Virus record (IMG/VR): IMGVR_UViG_3300027600_000049
Span: 1 to 59,110 of that record
Length of the DNA: 59,110 nt
From: a virus
Strand: one strand, 5' to 3'
Numbering within the stretch: position 1 is the first letter of the stretch; each line of letters starts with the position of its first letter. Below the pieces are notes generated by a model. That model was not told the DNA's origin, made no database searches, and saw only the letters and a list, made by a program, of their open reading frames with translations. Of the stretch, positions 57,833-59,110 are shown piece after piece. Made by a program: the position numbers and the translations under genes.

Positions 57833-58697
57833 TTTTTTCCTTCAGATATTTTTGGTATTGAGAACAGAAGCCGCTGACCTGACAATACTTCTCGCAGCGT
57901 GTGCGTTCGCCCGGTCTGACTTCAATTGCATAGCCCTTAAGCTGGCCCAGTGAAGCTTGTGCCTCCTCCAGTGTCTTGTGAACACTCTTGGCACGTACAC
58001 CATCAATCTTTTTGACGGCATAGGTTGTTTGCTTTTCCCACATCTCCTCTGGTGTGCAGTCGGTGATCTCGCCTTGAGTCTCGCTTTCAAAGTAAGCGTG
58101 GCTGTGCAGGTTGATCCTGTCTTTAACATACGCCTCTCGCTGCTCAAACGACCATAGAGGAATGTCAATCGTGGCGATGGGGGATGATGGGTAGTTTTCT
58201 TTAGCGGTGTCTCTAGCGACCCAATCACGCACGATGGCAATGATCTGGAGTTTCTTGACAGGCTTGTTCTTTACCTTCTCCACCAGCCATGCGTAAACGT
58301 TTAGCTGGTTGTGCCAATCTTGTTTCTCGTTCATCACTGACCATGCGCCTGTCACCTTGTAGTCGGAGATGATGATTCCATCGTCTTCAACTTCTTGTAG
58401 GTCAATCGCACCGCTCAGCTTCCATCCATCGAATTCAGTGAAGATGCGTTCTTCAACAACGTGGTGGGTGTCCTTACCATGCTCCAAGATGTTGTGAACG
58501 GCAGAGCCGAACAGTGACCAGACCATCTCACTGGCATCAGTCTCAATCTCATCCCAATGCTTGCGCTTGAGTTGAACGATACGAGGGCTGTTGAGCAATT
58601 CTGTCGCTGATATGTTTGCAGCCCCCTTGCTGTAGGTGGGCCGATGTATAACGTTAACGAACGTCTGTGGCAGTCCAAATTTGTTTGTGAGTTTCAT
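57819..58697 (-). CDS. PD-(D/E)XK nuclease, Cas4/RecB-like, 292 aa
   Basis: DNA exonuclease partner of the annealing protein. WKLSGAIDLQEVEDDGIIIS, then DYKVTGAW, carries the D...D-X-K catalytic core, and QLNVYAWLVE is the following helix. Terminal CEKYCQVSGFC suggests an Fe-S cluster as in Cas4. Start ATG 58697 has CAGGAGAAAC upstream; a longer start at 58754 is unlikely because it overlaps the promoter. Confidence 0.85.
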   Translation of the reverse strand: MKLTNKFGLPQTFVNVIHRPTYSKGAANISATELLNSPRIVQLKRKHWDEIETDASEMVWSLFGSAVHNILEHGKDTHHVVEERIFTEFDGWKLSGAIDLQEVEDDGIIISDYKVTGAWSVMNEKQDWHNQLNVYAWLVEKVKNKPVKKLQIIAIVRDWVARDTAKENYPSSPIATIDIPLWSFEQREAYVKDRINLHSHAYFESETQGEITDCTPEEMWEKQTTYAVKKIDGVRAKSVHKTLEEAQASLGQLKGYAIEVRPGERTRCEKYCQVSGFCSQYQKYLKEKNDSV

Positions 58698-58725
58698 GTT
58701 TCTCCTGTCTGTTGGTTGAGCGTGT

Positions 58726-58754
58726 AATGTACCTGATGAATTGTGTGGTGTCAA
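58726..58754 (-). promoter_or_regulatory. Promoter for the leftward recombination operon
   Basis: On the minus strand TTGACA (58754-58749), exactly 17 bases, TACATT (58731-58726). This puts the start near 58719, about 20 bases before the nuclease ATG. One of the best promoter matches in the window. Confidence 0.8.
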
Positions 58755-58787
58755 CAGGTGTGTTATAACTGGTATAAATTAACTTCC

Positions 58788-58803
58788 CTGGAAACGTTAC
58801 CAC
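58788..58803. repeat. Window-wide dyad abutting a start codon
   Basis: CTGGAAACGTTACCAC (15 of 16) ends immediately before ATG 58804. It lies where a ribosome site would be, and none is seen; an AT-rich TATAAA box (58773-58778) lies upstream. Confidence 0.75.
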
Positions 58804-59110
58804 ATGAATTTACCGCTAATTTCCGTGATGATGATTGCCTACAACAACGTGCAATTCATCAAAGCTGCCATCGAAAGTGTCCAGGCGCAGACCTATCCCA
58901 ACTGGGAATTGGTGATCAATGATGACTGCTCTACCGATGGCACCTATGAATTGGCCCAAAAGCTAGCAGAAAAAGATGAACGAATAAGGGTTTACCAGAA
59001 TGAACGGAACCTGAAGACCCCAGGGAACAGGGCTGCTGCGATGGCCCATATCAGGGGGGATTTCGTTGGGCACCTGGACACGGACGATATGCTGTACCCC
59101 CATGCCCTGG
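58804..59110 (+). CDS. Glycosyltransferase family 2, cut by the window end
   Basis: The first 102 residues and part of the next codon are present. SVMMIAYNNVQFIKAAIESV, then AQTYPNWELVINDDCSTDGT and GHLDTDDML (DxD metal site), are clear GT2 motifs. It lacks a normal ribosome site; the recurrent dyad occupies that place. Unrelated in detail to the glycosyltransferase at 22066. Probably for surface or DNA modification. Confidence 0.88.
   Translation, partial: MNLPLISVMMIAYNNVQFIKAAIESVQAQTYPNWELVINDDCSTDGTYELAQKLAEKDERIRVYQNERNLKTPGNRAAAMAHIRGDFVGHLDTDDMLYPHAL

Noticed and set aside
58754-58754. Longer start of the Cas4-like nuclease at 58754
   Set aside because: It would begin within the -35 box of its own promoter; ATG 58697 has a good AGGAGA site.
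1-59110. tRNA, rRNA or integrase/attachment site
   Set aside because: No cloverleaf with a CCA-adjacent stem, no integrase motif and no duplicated att-like sequence were noticed while reading; a dedicated tRNA scan was not possible.

Overview
The window is a 59 kb piece of a tailed double-stranded DNA phage genome, tightly packed and with no stretch over 300 bases lacking a gene. No host gene, rRNA, tRNA, integrase, transposase or CRISPR array was seen. A P22-type portal, a P22 gp10-like tail hub, adaptor proteins, very large putative ejection proteins, and the absence of a sheath or recognisable tape measure point to a short-tailed (podovirus-like) virion. The protein families and moderate base composition resemble metagenomic phages of aquatic Proteobacteria; a freshwater betaproteobacterial host is a guess.

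Layout: (1) 161-5523, rightward: a dozen tiny coupled early genes, then a ParB-like protein, an SF2 helicase and a Toprim primase-like protein. (2) 5506-12044, leftward: about 20 small, mostly unknown genes joined by ATGA-type overlaps, probably accessory or host-interaction genes. (3) 12045-12232: control region with a -35/-10 promoter facing right and a palindrome. (4) 12233-20815, rightward: small terminase, winged-helix protein, large terminase, portal, GroES-like co-chaperonin, scaffold, two small virion proteins, major capsid protein, terminator. (5) 20882-34411: a fresh promoter and structured leader, then small virion-associated proteins, adaptors, a glycosyltransferase and an S74-type tail fibre. 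(6) 34404-36486: lysis genes, with a homing element inside the lysozyme gene. (7) 36495-54005: tail hub and four large internal virion proteins of 504 to 2284 aa. (8) 54020-58697, leftward from its own promoter: RecB-like nuclease, ERF annealing protein, a protein with an SSB-like tail, HNH nucleases, small genes and a PAPS-reductase-like protein. (9) 58804 to the end: the start of a second glycosyltransferase.

Two observations stand out. First, the phage lysozyme gene has been entered by a 648 bp element consisting of an antisense HNH homing endonuclease plus a replacement lysozyme 3' end. The replacement encodes exactly the same 22 residues and stop as the displaced original but differs at 16 of 69 bases, all synonymous. 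Second, a 14-16 bp dyad, TGGWAACGTTWCCA (commonest form GTGGAAACGTTACCAC), occurs 11 times exactly and 7 more times with one mismatch. It lies in all reading frames and in key intergenic spots; about 0.001 exact copies are expected by chance.
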